Source: Acidobacteriota bacterium
GTDB taxonomy: Bacteria > Acidobacteriota > Thermoanaerobaculia > Multivoradales > Multivoraceae
Length of the DNA: 64,000 bases
Direction: 5' to 3'
Assembly: GCA_026707545.1 (NCBI GenBank)
Contig: JAPOWR010000004.1
Coordinates: forward strand, 1 to 64,000
Part shown: positions 24,556-31,949 of the stretch, piece after piece
How positions within the stretch are numbered: the stretch's first letter is position 1
Layout: each line of letters opens with the position of its first letter
The notes under the pieces: model-generated
Seen by the model: only the letters and a program-made list of their open reading frames with translations
Database searches by the model: none
Told to the model about the DNA's origin: nothing
Made by a program: the position numbers and the translations under genes

Positions 24556-24812
24556 CAGACGTTGACGCCGCCGCCGGTGAGTACGAGTACGACCTTGTCC
24601 TTGAGCTTGAAGTTCGCGAGCTTCTCATCGGCGGGCTTCAGTTGCTCGCCAGAGTCCTTTATGACCAGCGCGAACTGGCCCGCCCCGTCCAGTCCGAAGT
24701 ACTTGCGGGCCGCTTGGACTACCTCTTCGACTGTAGCGGTCGTTGGAAAGTCCAATGTGTCAGTACCTCGGGTCGTTTCGATTACGAGCGAGATGGTCTT
24801 CTCAGAGTTCAT
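24555..24812 (-). CDS. Ubiquitin-like beta-grasp modifier
   Basis: The 85-residue protein has a ubiquitin-like pattern: strand KTISLVIETTRGTDTLDF, helix TVEEVVQAARKYFGL, strand FALVIKDSGEQLKPADEKLA, and final strand KVVLVLTGGGVNV. The tail has Gly80-Gly81-Gly82 followed by VNV, so three residues would have to be removed to expose a glycine terminus, a task for the JAB gene two positions downstream. There is only one Ubl domain, while the BilA proteins known from BilABCD systems carry two. It is first in the operon Ubl-E2-JAB-E1, the same order as BilABCD. Confidence 0.88.
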   Translation of the reverse strand: MNSEKTISLVIETTRGTDTLDFPTTATVEEVVQAARKYFGLDGAGQFALVIKDSGEQLKPADEKLANFKLKDKVVLVLTGGGVNV

Positions 24813-24931
24813 CGTTTAGTGTCTCCTGTGGTTAGTAGGTTGCGGAGGAGGATGGAGTGCGAGCCCACGGCACGATTGCCGAGAGCGCGATCGAGAGAGT
24901 GGATACGTAAGAGGAGGGTTCACCGTTTCGT

Positions 24932-24965
24932 CAAGAGGAGTATCTTGTTTATCTCGTCAAGTCAA
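24932..24965 (-). promoter_or_regulatory. Candidate promoter and operator for Ubl operon
   Basis: On the minus strand TTGACT (24960-24965) and TACTCC (24937-24942) are 17 bp apart, a sigma70-like spacing with a weak -10. An inverted repeat CAAGA-n6-TCTTG (24932-24947) covers the -10. The region is the most AT-rich part of the surrounding 2 kb. It lies 120-150 bp upstream of the Ubl start. Confidence 0.35.
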
Positions 24966-24990
24966 CGCGCTTAACGCGGGTGCAAAAAAA

Positions 24991-25545
24991 CTAGCGGATC
25001 CGAGAGTACGAGAACTCCCGCCCGCCGGTTGGGGCATGATCCTCCTGCCTCATGAGGAAGCCCTGTTCCCAGAGCTGTTTGAACTTGATGCTGGCGTTGG
25101 CGATTGGAATCCCGGTCGCAGCGGCGAACTCCGAGGCCTTGGCACGATCTCTCGTGAGTGCGAACTGAAACGCTGCTGCGTTTCCCGGAGTAGGTTCGAC
25201 GCCGATCACTCGATGTTCTTCGCCGCTCCAGACCAGGAACGGTTGGTCCTTTCTTTGGGCCGCTGCGTCCCAGTTCTCGAGCATGTCGTCGTCTCGAATG
25301 TGCTCCAGACAAAAGCCCTTGATGCCCCGGTATCGCCGGGCGATCTCAACGACCGTCTCGGAGGCGAACGAGATGTCGACGCGCGAGACACCGCGTAGGG
25401 AGATCCTGAGCACTGTCGCGCCTGGATGGTCCTCCACCGCGGCGAGAAGGCGCTGGAAGACTGCGCGCCCCTTTTCGCGTCCCCAGCCCTCGTCAGCCTC
25501 CATGAGGTCGGCGAGGACGACTACGGGGGTGCGGATCTCGTTCAT
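24991..25545 (-). CDS. STAS-like (DUF4325-type) protein with C-terminal winged helix
   Basis: The 184-residue product has an N-terminal STAS-like segment: GREKGRAVFQRLLAAVED, TVLRISLRGVSRVDISFASETVVEIARRY (the D-[IV]-S-F-A-x-x stretch is typical) and RGIKGFCLEHIRDDDMLENW. Residues about 125-180 form a winged-helix-like unit (KASEFAAATGIPIANASIKF then KQLWEQGFLMR). It follows a GHKL ATPase gene by 25 bp on the same strand. STAS-like/GHKL pairs often form partner-switching modules; here it could sense or regulate the adjacent defence operon. That link is inference. Confidence 0.7.
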   Translation of the reverse strand: MNEIRTPVVVLADLMEADEGWGREKGRAVFQRLLAAVEDHPGATVLRISLRGVSRVDISFASETVVEIARRYRGIKGFCLEHIRDDDMLENWDAAAQRKDQPFLVWSGEEHRVIGVEPTPGNAAAFQFALTRDRAKASEFAAATGIPIANASIKFKQLWEQGFLMRQEDHAPTGGREFSYSRIR

Positions 25546-25570
25546 CTCGTCAATTTAAGCAGATCCCATC

Positions 25571-26485
25571 TCAATGGTCAAGGCGAAAGGCGAAGCTGAG
25601 GTGAGTCCCCCACAGCAACGGGAGTTCGCTGAAGCAGTGGGCGACGCTGTAGCCGCCATGGCCTGGGCTCAGGAGGACTCGAATCTCGGGCAGACGGATA
25701 TCGAGATCGGCGCGGTACTTGATGGCCTTGGCAGCGCTACCCTTGAGGCCGCAGCCGCGGTCCTTCCCATATCGGGAGACACCTTGCCGGAAGATCTCCA
25801 CGAGGAGGTCGACATCCGTCAGCCGGTGGAGGACAGGGTGCTCGCGTTCCAGGGCGGGCCTTAGGGTCTCTAGAATGCCGAGGCCACTGTCAGACACGGC
25901 GACGCTGAGCTTGTTCCCGGCTCGGTAGACCTGCAGAGCCGCGAAAGCATCGAGCCGCGTTTGACTATGCGAGAAGACATTGTCAACTAGCTCCGCAAAG
26001 ACCGTCCAGGCGGCTTCTGTCAACGAACCTACGTCGGTCCGGTCCTGACACGCTCTCGCGATGACGTTCGCCATCCGCTTCGGAAGGTCGTCGTCACGTG
26101 AGTCCTTGTTGATCCTGGCGATCTCTACTAGGCCCGCGTTGCGGCCCCTATGGAGCGTGGCTCTCGACACCTCTGGTCTGTACGGTTTGACGTCGACATC
26201 GGGTGCGAGATGGTCAAAGAAGCCCATCCGGTCTAGGTAGCCATGAAGTCCGGAGTCACCGTCCTGGAAATCTAGCTGCACCATCTTCGTGGTGGCGTCG
26301 AGTTGGTTGACTAAGGAGAGTAGTCGGACGGCCGCGTCGATCATGAGCTTGCATCCCGCCGGAAAGATGAAGGCGATTCGGTTGGACCTTGATTGATGGG
26401 GCGATTCCGCGGTACTCAATGCACGCTCAAACGTGTCCGAGTTGACCCAGCGAGGTGGGAAAGGAACGGTGAGGTCGTACTGCAT
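25571..26485 (-). CDS. GHKL-type ATPase partner of STAS-like protein
   Basis: From ATG 26485 (MQYDLTVPFPPRW) the product has 304 residues; the longer frame from 26617 runs into a pseudogene. The Bergerat ATP fold is visible at about residues 160-260: N-box TVFAELVDNVFSHSQT, G1 box AVSDSGLGILETL, and G2-like GKDRGCGLKG. The N-terminal 150 residues (FIFPAGCKLMIDAAVRLLSL) are not assigned. No histidine kinase dimerisation domain is present, so it is not a standard sensor kinase. It would act with the STAS-like protein encoded 25 bp downstream. Confidence 0.75.
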   Translation of the reverse strand: MQYDLTVPFPPRWVNSDTFERALSTAESPHQSRSNRIAFIFPAGCKLMIDAAVRLLSLVNQLDATTKMVQLDFQDGDSGLHGYLDRMGFFDHLAPDVDVKPYRPEVSRATLHRGRNAGLVEIARINKDSRDDDLPKRMANVIARACQDRTDVGSLTEAAWTVFAELVDNVFSHSQTRLDAFAALQVYRAGNKLSVAVSDSGLGILETLRPALEREHPVLHRLTDVDLLVEIFRQGVSRYGKDRGCGLKGSAAKAIKYRADLDIRLPEIRVLLSPGHGGYSVAHCFSELPLLWGTHLSFAFRLDH

Positions 26486-26552
26486 AGCGGCGTGCCAGTG
26501 GATGAACGCAACGACATTCCAAGTCGGGCGTGTCCTGCTTGGTTGGTAAGCT

Positions 26553-26858
26553 CTACAACCTCCCAGTATCCCTCGCCCGATCCAACACCGGCTGATAGAT
26601 CCGTAGCGTAGCCGCATCCACCAACTGTCCGCCCGGACCGCCGGCCCCAGCCCTCTTCGCCACCGAGTCGTTGTACAGGGTCACCATCGTCTGCGCCTGC
26701 TTGATCTGTTGGTCGGGGGCGGGAAGAGGTCGTTGGCAAGCGGAATCTGGTTGGGAGTTCTTGTCGAGTTCGTGGCTGGAGTGCGTACCGACGCGGGCTC
26801 AGAGAACCAGGTGCCGCGCGGCTCCTGGACCTTGGGCAGGTTGATGTCGAGGTTCTCG
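26553..26858 (-). pseudogene. Decayed CitE-like CoA lyase remnant
   Basis: Within a 495-bp gap (26486-26980) the minus strand carries pieces of a gene like the intact lyase at 35852-36754. One end reads ENLDINLPKVQEPRGTWFSE (compare ENLDIIILPKVKKPRDIWFF in the intact gene). Then come NQIPLANDLF and, in a further frame, KQAQTMVTLYNDSVAKRAGA and TLRIYQPVLDRARDTGRL ending at a stop (26553-26555). About 130 residues between the first and second piece are missing, and frames shift. The remaining gap (26859-26980) shows nothing. Confidence 0.8.
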
Positions 26859-26980
26859 TAGGGCACTGGCGGCTCCGAAGGGGCGCAGCGTGTCCGATGG
26901 TCGGTCGCTGGTTGTCGGGAATCTACACAACCTGAGTATGCGCCCGCCCAAGGAAGGTACTGTAGAGGGCGACGAAGCTC

Positions 26981-28090
26981 CTACGTCCGCAGCAGATCCT
27001 CATCGAGCGGAGCGTCGAAGTCCTCCGGCACCGCGAACCGACCCTCGTCCACGCCGAAGACCGGTCGCCCCACGCTCCCCATTCGATTCCTTCCCCGACG
27101 GATTCCGACTCGCCGCAGTTCCGCCACCTCCGATCCACTCAACCGCTCCCGCACCGCCACCCGCGCCTCCTCATACTGGGCAATCAACTCATCGCACAGC
27201 TCCGCCGTCGTCCGCACCTCATTGACCATCCCCACACCCTGGCCGGCGGAGAAGATCTTCTTGTAGCGCGTCCGCGCCTTGCCGGGGTCGACGATCTGCC
27301 CGGGCGGAGTCGCCTTGACCTCGTCGAGATCCAGGCCGGCAGCCTCGATGCTGGGCGCCAGGAAGTTGGCGGGGAAGCCGTCGAGGGCGGTCGTGAAGAG
27401 GACGTCCTTCGCGGTCGCTCCGAACAGGGCGCTGCGGTAGTCCTCGCTGGCCAGCGACTCGCGGACGGGGATGAAGCGGGTGCCCATGTAGGCGAGGTCG
27501 GCGCCCATGGCGAGGGCGGCGACGATGTCGCGGCCGGTGCTGAGCGAGCCGGCGAGGACGATGGGCTTGTCCGTGATCTCGCGGACTTCGTTGAGGAGGG
27601 CGAAGGGGTTGAGGGTGCCGCAGTGGCCGCCGGCGCCGCCGCAGACGGCGATCAGGCCGTCGGCGCCGGCTTCGAGCGCCTTCTCGGCGTGGCGGCGGGA
27701 GGCGATGTCGTGGAAGGCGACCCCTCCGTAGTCGTGGATCTGCCGGAACACGTCCTCGGGGGCGCCCTTGGAGGTGAGGATGACGGAGACCTCGTGCTGG
27801 ATGCACAGCTCGAGGTCGCCGGGGTAGCGCTCGTTCGTGCGGTGGACGACGAGGTTGACGGCGTAGGGCGCCGGTTCGATCCCCTGGTCGCGCAGTTCCT
27901 GCATGCCGCGGGTCATCTGGTCGAGCCAGTCGGCGAAGACCTCGCGCGTCCGGGTGGAGTGGGCGGGGAAGCTGCCCATGACGCCCCGGGAGCAGGCGGC
28001 GAGCGCCATCTCGGGCGACGATACGAGGAACATCGGCGCCGCGATCAGCGGAATGCGGAGGCGGCCTCCGAAGGTGAGGTCGAGGGTCAT
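26981..28090 (-). CDS. Nitronate monooxygenase (2-nitropropane dioxygenase family)
   Basis: The product has 369 residues and a TIM-barrel FMN enzyme pattern: RIPLIAAPMFLVSSPEMALA, VILTSKGAPEDVFRQIHDYG, GADGLIAVCGGAGGHCG (FMN phosphate loop and catalytic-type His), IVLAGSLSTGRDIVAALAMG and ADLAYMGTRF. It oxidises alkyl nitronates or propionate-3-nitronate, or acts as a related flavin oxidoreductase. It is monocistronic, and the C-terminal 60 residues are more variable. Confidence is high for the family, moderate for the substrate. Confidence 0.9.
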   Translation of the reverse strand: MTLDLTFGGRLRIPLIAAPMFLVSSPEMALAACSRGVMGSFPAHSTRTREVFADWLDQMTRGMQELRDQGIEPAPYAVNLVVHRTNERYPGDLELCIQHEVSVILTSKGAPEDVFRQIHDYGGVAFHDIASRRHAEKALEAGADGLIAVCGGAGGHCGTLNPFALLNEVREITDKPIVLAGSLSTGRDIVAALAMGADLAYMGTRFIPVRESLASEDYRSALFGATAKDVLFTTALDGFPANFLAPSIEAAGLDLDEVKATPPGQIVDPGKARTRYKKIFSAGQGVGMVNEVRTTAELCDELIAQYEEARVAVRERLSGSEVAELRRVGIRRGRNRMGSVGRPVFGVDEGRFAVPEDFDAPLDEDLLRT

Positions 28091-28363
28091 GGGGGCTGGT
28101 GGCCGGGAGCGTATGAGCGGATGGGCGAGACTAGCGGCTCCAGCGGCACCGAGGGCTTCATCCGCGAGAACGTCAAGCCAGGGGTAGTAACGACGACCGG
28201 CCCTACGACACGATTGACCAGATGGAATGGTGGTGGGCCGAAATGGAGGGCAAGCGCCTCCGCTACGGCGACCTCAAGGCCGCGTGCGCTTCCACCAGAA
28301 GCGTGGCCGGCAACAATCTTGGCGACCGCGGTAGAGTGCCGGCCTTCCGCTCTGGGAGAGACC
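28091..28363. other. Intergenic 273 bp with possible coding relic
   Basis: Around 28195-28280 the plus strand reads RPYDTIDQMEWWWAEMEGKR then LRYGDLKA with no start or extension. The Trp-rich, helix-like text looks like part of a decayed gene, but I do not recognise the family. Promoter signals for the downstream gene would also fall here. Confidence 0.3.
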
Positions 28364-29692
28364 ATGTCCACGACCATCACCATCCGCTTCAACGGGAAGT
28401 TGGTCGTTTTGTGGAGTTCCGTCGTTGCGGCGGTGTTGGTCGGCTGGCTGGCGCTCTCACCGTACTTTGTGGTGTGGCGTCTTCAATCCGCGGCAGGTAG
28501 CCAGAACGCCGACGCCCTCTCCGCGCTGGTCGACTTTGAGAGCGTTCGCAGCAGCCTCAAAGAGTTCCTGTACTCGCAATGGCTCGACTCCGTCGGAGAC
28601 GACCAGGACGGATTCGCCGCCCTCGGCTCCACACTCGGGGTCATGCTCGTCGATTCGCTCATCGACCGGTTCGTAACGCCTCACGGATTCGCGGCATTGA
28701 TGCGGAACCCAGAACGCGGCTTGAACGCGGAGGAGCCTCCAGACGACGTGATTGACGACATCTCCACGTCCGGCATCGAGACGCGGAAGGCGTTTGAATC
28801 GCCAAACAGATTCGTCTTCGAGACTTGGGCGACCGGGATGGACGACCAGCGGGTCGGATTCGTCCTCAAGAGGAAGGGGCTCTCGTGGCGCGTAACTGGC
28901 CTCCGACTTCCACTTCCACCACCGGCGGATGCGCTCGCCAGCACACGCAGCGCCGAACCCGCCACCCGACAAGAAGACGAGCCGGGTTACTGGCATCTCA
29001 CCGAATCGGTGGACCCCATCGACGACTCGGTGACCATCACAGCGGTGGTCTTGGCCAACGGCCAACCGTCATTCGGAACCGGCCCCATGCTGGCTGTCCG
29101 ATGTGCGAAAGACAAGACAGAAGCGTTCATCGACTGGAGCGAGTACCTCGGCAGTGGCCACGGCGGCAGGGTCGTGGTCCGCTGGAACGATGGGGCACCC
29201 ACGACACAACGCTGGAGCGGCAGCACCAGCCACAGATCTACTTTCTCCCCGCAGCCTATTGCTTTCGTGCGTTCCCTCATGGAGCACAACAGGCTCGTTG
29301 TCCGAACCACTCCCTACAACGATGCGCCTGCCACCCTCGTCTTTGACTTGACCAGTGAGAGTAAGCGTCACACACTCTGGCGAATCGCGGAAGCCTGTAA
29401 CTGGGATCCGACCAGGAGGGAAGCTGTACCGGTTGAAGCCCGAGAAGCACGTTACGTCACCCCTGCACAGCTTGCAGACGTGAAGCCTGGGATGACGGAG
29501 GCCGAGGCCGAGGCTCGTTTGGGCAAGGTCCTTCCCCGCCACGTCCGCTTCTGGCCGGAGGAGGACGTCTTCGCTTGGTTCTATCCGAAGGACCCAGGCA
29601 GGCACGGGGAGGGATCCGCGGTTGGCGTGTTCTTCCGCATTAGTGACCGGAAGGTCTACCGCACAGATCCCAACGCGGTTGAGGGGCGTTGA
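28364..29692 (+). CDS. Membrane-anchored protein: DUF2939-like N-part and TagO-like C-part
   Basis: ATG 28364 (after TGGGAGAGACC) gives 442 residues. Residues 12-32 are a membrane anchor (VLWSSVVAAVLVGWLALSPY). Residues 33-180 resemble DUF2939 (ALSALVDFESVRSSLKEFLY, LVDSLIDRFVTPHGFAALM). Residues about 200-335 resemble the T6SS-associated TagO/VasI domain (DSVTITAVVLANG, RCAKDKTEAFIDWSEYLGSG, VVVRWNDGAP). The C-terminal part (DVKPGMTEAEAEARLGKVLP) looks like a BamE/SmpA-type unit. No T6SS gene is nearby. Probably an envelope protein; function unknown. Confidence 0.72.
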   Translation: MSTTITIRFNGKLVVLWSSVVAAVLVGWLALSPYFVVWRLQSAAGSQNADALSALVDFESVRSSLKEFLYSQWLDSVGDDQDGFAALGSTLGVMLVDSLIDRFVTPHGFAALMRNPERGLNAEEPPDDVIDDISTSGIETRKAFESPNRFVFETWATGMDDQRVGFVLKRKGLSWRVTGLRLPLPPPADALASTRSAEPATRQEDEPGYWHLTESVDPIDDSVTITAVVLANGQPSFGTGPMLAVRCAKDKTEAFIDWSEYLGSGHGGRVVVRWNDGAPTTQRWSGSTSHRSTFSPQPIAFVRSLMEHNRLVVRTTPYNDAPATLVFDLTSESKRHTLWRIAEACNWDPTRREAVPVEAREARYVTPAQLADVKPGMTEAEAEARLGKVLPRHVRFWPEEDVFAWFYPKDPGRHGEGSAVGVFFRISDRKVYRTDPNAVEGR

Positions 29693-29812
29693 CCACCAAG
29701 TCGAGCTCCTTACCGCCCTTGATGATGGCGTGTGGCGTCACGCGAGCAGCTAGACGGCCTAGCTCCCAGCGCCACCTAACAGCCCTCGCTTGACCCGGGA
29801 GCTGTAGCAGCT

Positions 29813-30460
29813 ATGGAAGAGGGGGCCGACTCGACTGGCAGGGCGGCCGAGATAGATCTGCGCCCTCCCGCGGACGCGGACCCGCAGGCTGTAGCAACGG
29901 CTCGTGCAGAACTGGAGACGTTCCGAGCAGAGTGCCAGGAGCAGTACATGGTCTTCGCGCTCAACGTAGAGTTGCGAGGCCATATCCCAACGTCAAGAAG
30001 GTGGCAGTTCCTCTGGGACTCGGAGCGTGCAGACGTGCTCCTGTCGGTAGGCACTGGGCCCCCAGCCAGTGAGTATGTGCCTGGTGGACGCACTTTCGCG
30101 GCAATGAGGCAGGGGAAGTTCCTAGATGCCGTGTCGAAGGGTGGAGACTTCGGCTGCCGTGATGCCAATGCGTTCGTCGTCTTCGTCTACTCACTGCGGG
30201 AGCACCGTTGTCGCCGCAAGCTTGCGCGCCTGTTCGACGTCGAAGACAACGCGGTTAACTGTGTGCTCATGGGTGACATTCGCTACGTCCGGCACGCCAT
30301 CCTTCACACGGCATGGAAACTGCCAGAGAGGTACAGGAGCAACCTCAAGATTCTCCCCCTGCTCTGGGGTGAGATTCCCGAAGGGGAGTTGCGTATCTCG
30401 GCTGACATGGTCACGGAGCTGATGAAACAGATCAACGCACTTCGAGTCGAGATTCAGTGA
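29813..30460 (+). CDS. Hypothetical protein, 215 aa
   Basis: No family recognised. The sequence has an N-terminal acidic region, ARAELETFRAECQEQYMVFA, then NAFVVFVYSLREHRCRRKLA and VLMGDIRYVRHAILHTAWKL, ending in a helix (ADMVTELMKQINALRVEIQ). The even spread of conserved-looking aromatic and charged residues, and an open frame much longer than chance, support a real gene. It sits alone between intergenic DNA and a pseudogene field. Confidence 0.6.
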   Translation: MEEGADSTGRAAEIDLRPPADADPQAVATARAELETFRAECQEQYMVFALNVELRGHIPTSRRWQFLWDSERADVLLSVGTGPPASEYVPGGRTFAAMRQGKFLDAVSKGGDFGCRDANAFVVFVYSLREHRCRRKLARLFDVEDNAVNCVLMGDIRYVRHAILHTAWKLPERYRSNLKILPLLWGEIPEGELRISADMVTELMKQINALRVEIQ

Positions 30461-30779
30461 CGAGCATGAGGGAAGTCGGTGGCTGTGACGGTGGTCTTGG
30501 GCGGCAAGGGATCGCGTTTCCGCTTCTGCGTCGTCGAGTCGTTCGGCCGGCTAGCCTTTCCTGCGCCAAGTGGACACCAGACGACGGAGCGGCACGACTT
30601 CCCGGTACACGCCGCGGGCGAGCCAGCGCTGCCCGCCAGTCCTGAGCGTCGCGGAGCGCCGCTGGGTTCAGCCGATCCGCCGCAACAAGCCGTGCAGCCC
30701 TGTGCGAAGCTCACGGTTGACGTGCAAGCCCGTGCTTGCATAACGTCAAGCCTCGGCCCGCAAGACCGACCCCAGACAT
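30461..30779. pseudogene. Chimeric relic of SRPBCC and ArsR genes in a 319-bp gap
   Basis: Bases 30578-30630 match 21433-21482 of the SRPBCC gene (shared block TTCCCGGTACACGCCGCGGG). The text then jumps directly to a match with the 3' part of arsR (GCCAGTCCTG-GCGTC-CGGAGCGC; 30637-30680 against 21753-21795). In the intact operon these lie about 280 bp apart, so the relic records a deletion joining them. It sits immediately upstream of another ArsR gene. Confidence 0.65.
30723..30740. promoter_or_regulatory. Palindrome upstream of second ArsR gene
   Basis: The sequence TGCAAGC-CCGT-GCTTGCA is a perfect 7-bp-arm inverted repeat 40-57 bp upstream of the ArsR GTG. Outer elements TTGACG (30717-30722) and CGTCAA (30744-30749) extend the symmetry imperfectly. 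A probable operator for the ArsR-VOC-membrane operon. Confidence 0.5.
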
Positions 30780-31091
30780 GTGGACATCTACCGCGCCATC
30801 GCTGACCCAACCAGGCGAGCCATCCTGGATGAGCTCGTCGATCGGTCGGGTCAATCGCTCTTCGAACTCTGCGGGCGCCTGATCATGAAGCACGGCATCA
30901 ACTCCTCGCGGCAGGCGATCTCGCAACACCTGGGCGTCCTGGAAGCCGTCGGGTTGATCCGCACGAGGCGCGAGGGGAGGTCGAAGCTCCACTGGTTCGA
31001 GGGCGCCCCGCTGGAGGCGATCAAGGAGCGGTGGCCGGCCTCGACAGACGAGGACACTTCACACTCAACGGATGAGGGCATCGAGGAATGA
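30780..31091 (+). CDS. ArsR-family regulator of VOC operon
   Basis: The GTG-start product of 103 residues is a winged helix: DIYRAIADPTRRAILDELVD, INSSRQAISQHLGVLEAVGL, IRTRREGRSKLHWFEGAPLE. It overlaps the next gene by 4 bp (ATGA) and so is the first gene of a three-gene operon. No clear metal-binding cysteine pair is present in the recognition helix. Likely autoregulated through the upstream palindrome. Confidence 0.87.
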   Translation: MDIYRAIADPTRRAILDELVDRSGQSLFELCGRLIMKHGINSSRQAISQHLGVLEAVGLIRTRREGRSKLHWFEGAPLEAIKERWPASTDEDTSHSTDEGIEE

Positions 31092-31483
31092 GAATCCACC
31101 TGACCGGCGTCTTCGTGGACGACCAGCGGAAGGCACTTCGCTTCTACACCGAAACGCTCGGCTTCCAGGTGAAGCACGACATCCCTCTGGGAGAGCACGC
31201 CTGGATCACCGTCGTGTCCCCGGAAGCTCCGGAGGGGACGGAGTTGCTGCTTGAGCCCGCTGCACACCCCGCCGTCGGTCCATACAGGGCAGCGTTGGTG
31301 GAGGACGGGATCCCCGGCGCCAGCTTCGCGGTCGATGATGTCGAAGCCGAGTACGAGCGTCTCGTGGCGAGAGGTGTGCGGTTCGTTCAGCCGCCAACGG
31401 ACCTCGGGACTGTTGTTACCGCAGTCTTTGACGATACTTGCGGCAACTTGATCCAGATCCAGGAGGAGAAGGGTCAACCGTGA
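31088..31483 (+). CDS. VOC-family (glyoxalase/bleomycin resistance-like) protein
   Basis: This single 131-residue VOC module reads IHLTGVFVDDQRKALRFYTE then TLGFQVKHDIPLGEHAWITV, ELLLEPAAHP, GASFAVDDVEAEYERLVARG and VFDDTCGNLIQIQEE. The His3 and C-terminal Glu/Gln positions fit metal ligands of the family. Role may be an isomerase, dioxygenase or binding protein for a small toxic molecule. Coupled to ArsR upstream and to a membrane protein downstream by 4-bp overlaps. Confidence 0.88.
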   Translation: MRIHLTGVFVDDQRKALRFYTETLGFQVKHDIPLGEHAWITVVSPEAPEGTELLLEPAAHPAVGPYRAALVEDGIPGASFAVDDVEAEYERLVARGVRFVQPPTDLGTVVTAVFDDTCGNLIQIQEEKGQP

Positions 31484-31926
31484 CGATCGCACGGAACATC
31501 CTCGCCGCCATCGTCGGCTACGTCGCCATGGCCGCCTTGCTCTTCGTACTCTTCTCGATTCTGTGGCTGACGGTGGGGCCCTCGCGCGCCTTCGAGCCGG
31601 GTTCCTGGGAAGTGCCCGTCGGCTGGGCCGTCGTCCAGCTCGTGCTCGGGCTCGTGGGCGCGTACGTCGGCGGGCAGGTCTGTGCCCGAGTGGCGCACGA
31701 TGCCAAAGGCACCACGATGCTGATCGGCCTGGTGATCGTGATGGGAGTGGTGAATGCCCTGATCCCGCCGGAGGTGGCGGCAGGACCGCGCCCCGACGAC
31801 GTGTCGATGATGGAGGCGACCGCGGGGGCTCTTCAGCCGGCTTGGTTCAACTGGCTCAATCCGGTGATCGGGGCTGTGGGGGTGTGGTTCGGGACGCGGA
31901 GGTTGCGGGCGCGGTCGGCCCGCTAG
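31480..31926 (+). CDS. Small integral membrane protein of VOC operon
   Basis: GTG 31480 overlaps the VOC stop (GTGA) and gives 148 residues. Four hydrophobic segments are visible: ILAAIVGYVAMAALLFVLFS, VGWAVVQLVLGLVGAYVGG, TMLIGLVIVMGVVNALI and NWLNPVIGAVGVWFG. No transporter signature was recognised. The context suggests involvement in the same stress or detoxification response. Confidence 0.75.
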   Translation: MTIARNILAAIVGYVAMAALLFVLFSILWLTVGPSRAFEPGSWEVPVGWAVVQLVLGLVGAYVGGQVCARVAHDAKGTTMLIGLVIVMGVVNALIPPEVAAGPRPDDVSMMEATAGALQPAWFNWLNPVIGAVGVWFGTRRLRARSAR

Positions 31927-31949
31927 CTCCGCTAGACGCGCGGCGTCAG

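Noticed and set aside
24966..24990. A7/T7 tract near the STAS-like gene stop as an intrinsic terminator
   Set aside because: On the transcribed strand the T-run precedes the short CGCG stem instead of following it.
27623..28363. Long N-terminal extension of the TagO-domain frame
   Set aside because: The extension runs antisense through nitronate monooxygenase; the real start at 28364 has its own signal and membrane anchor.
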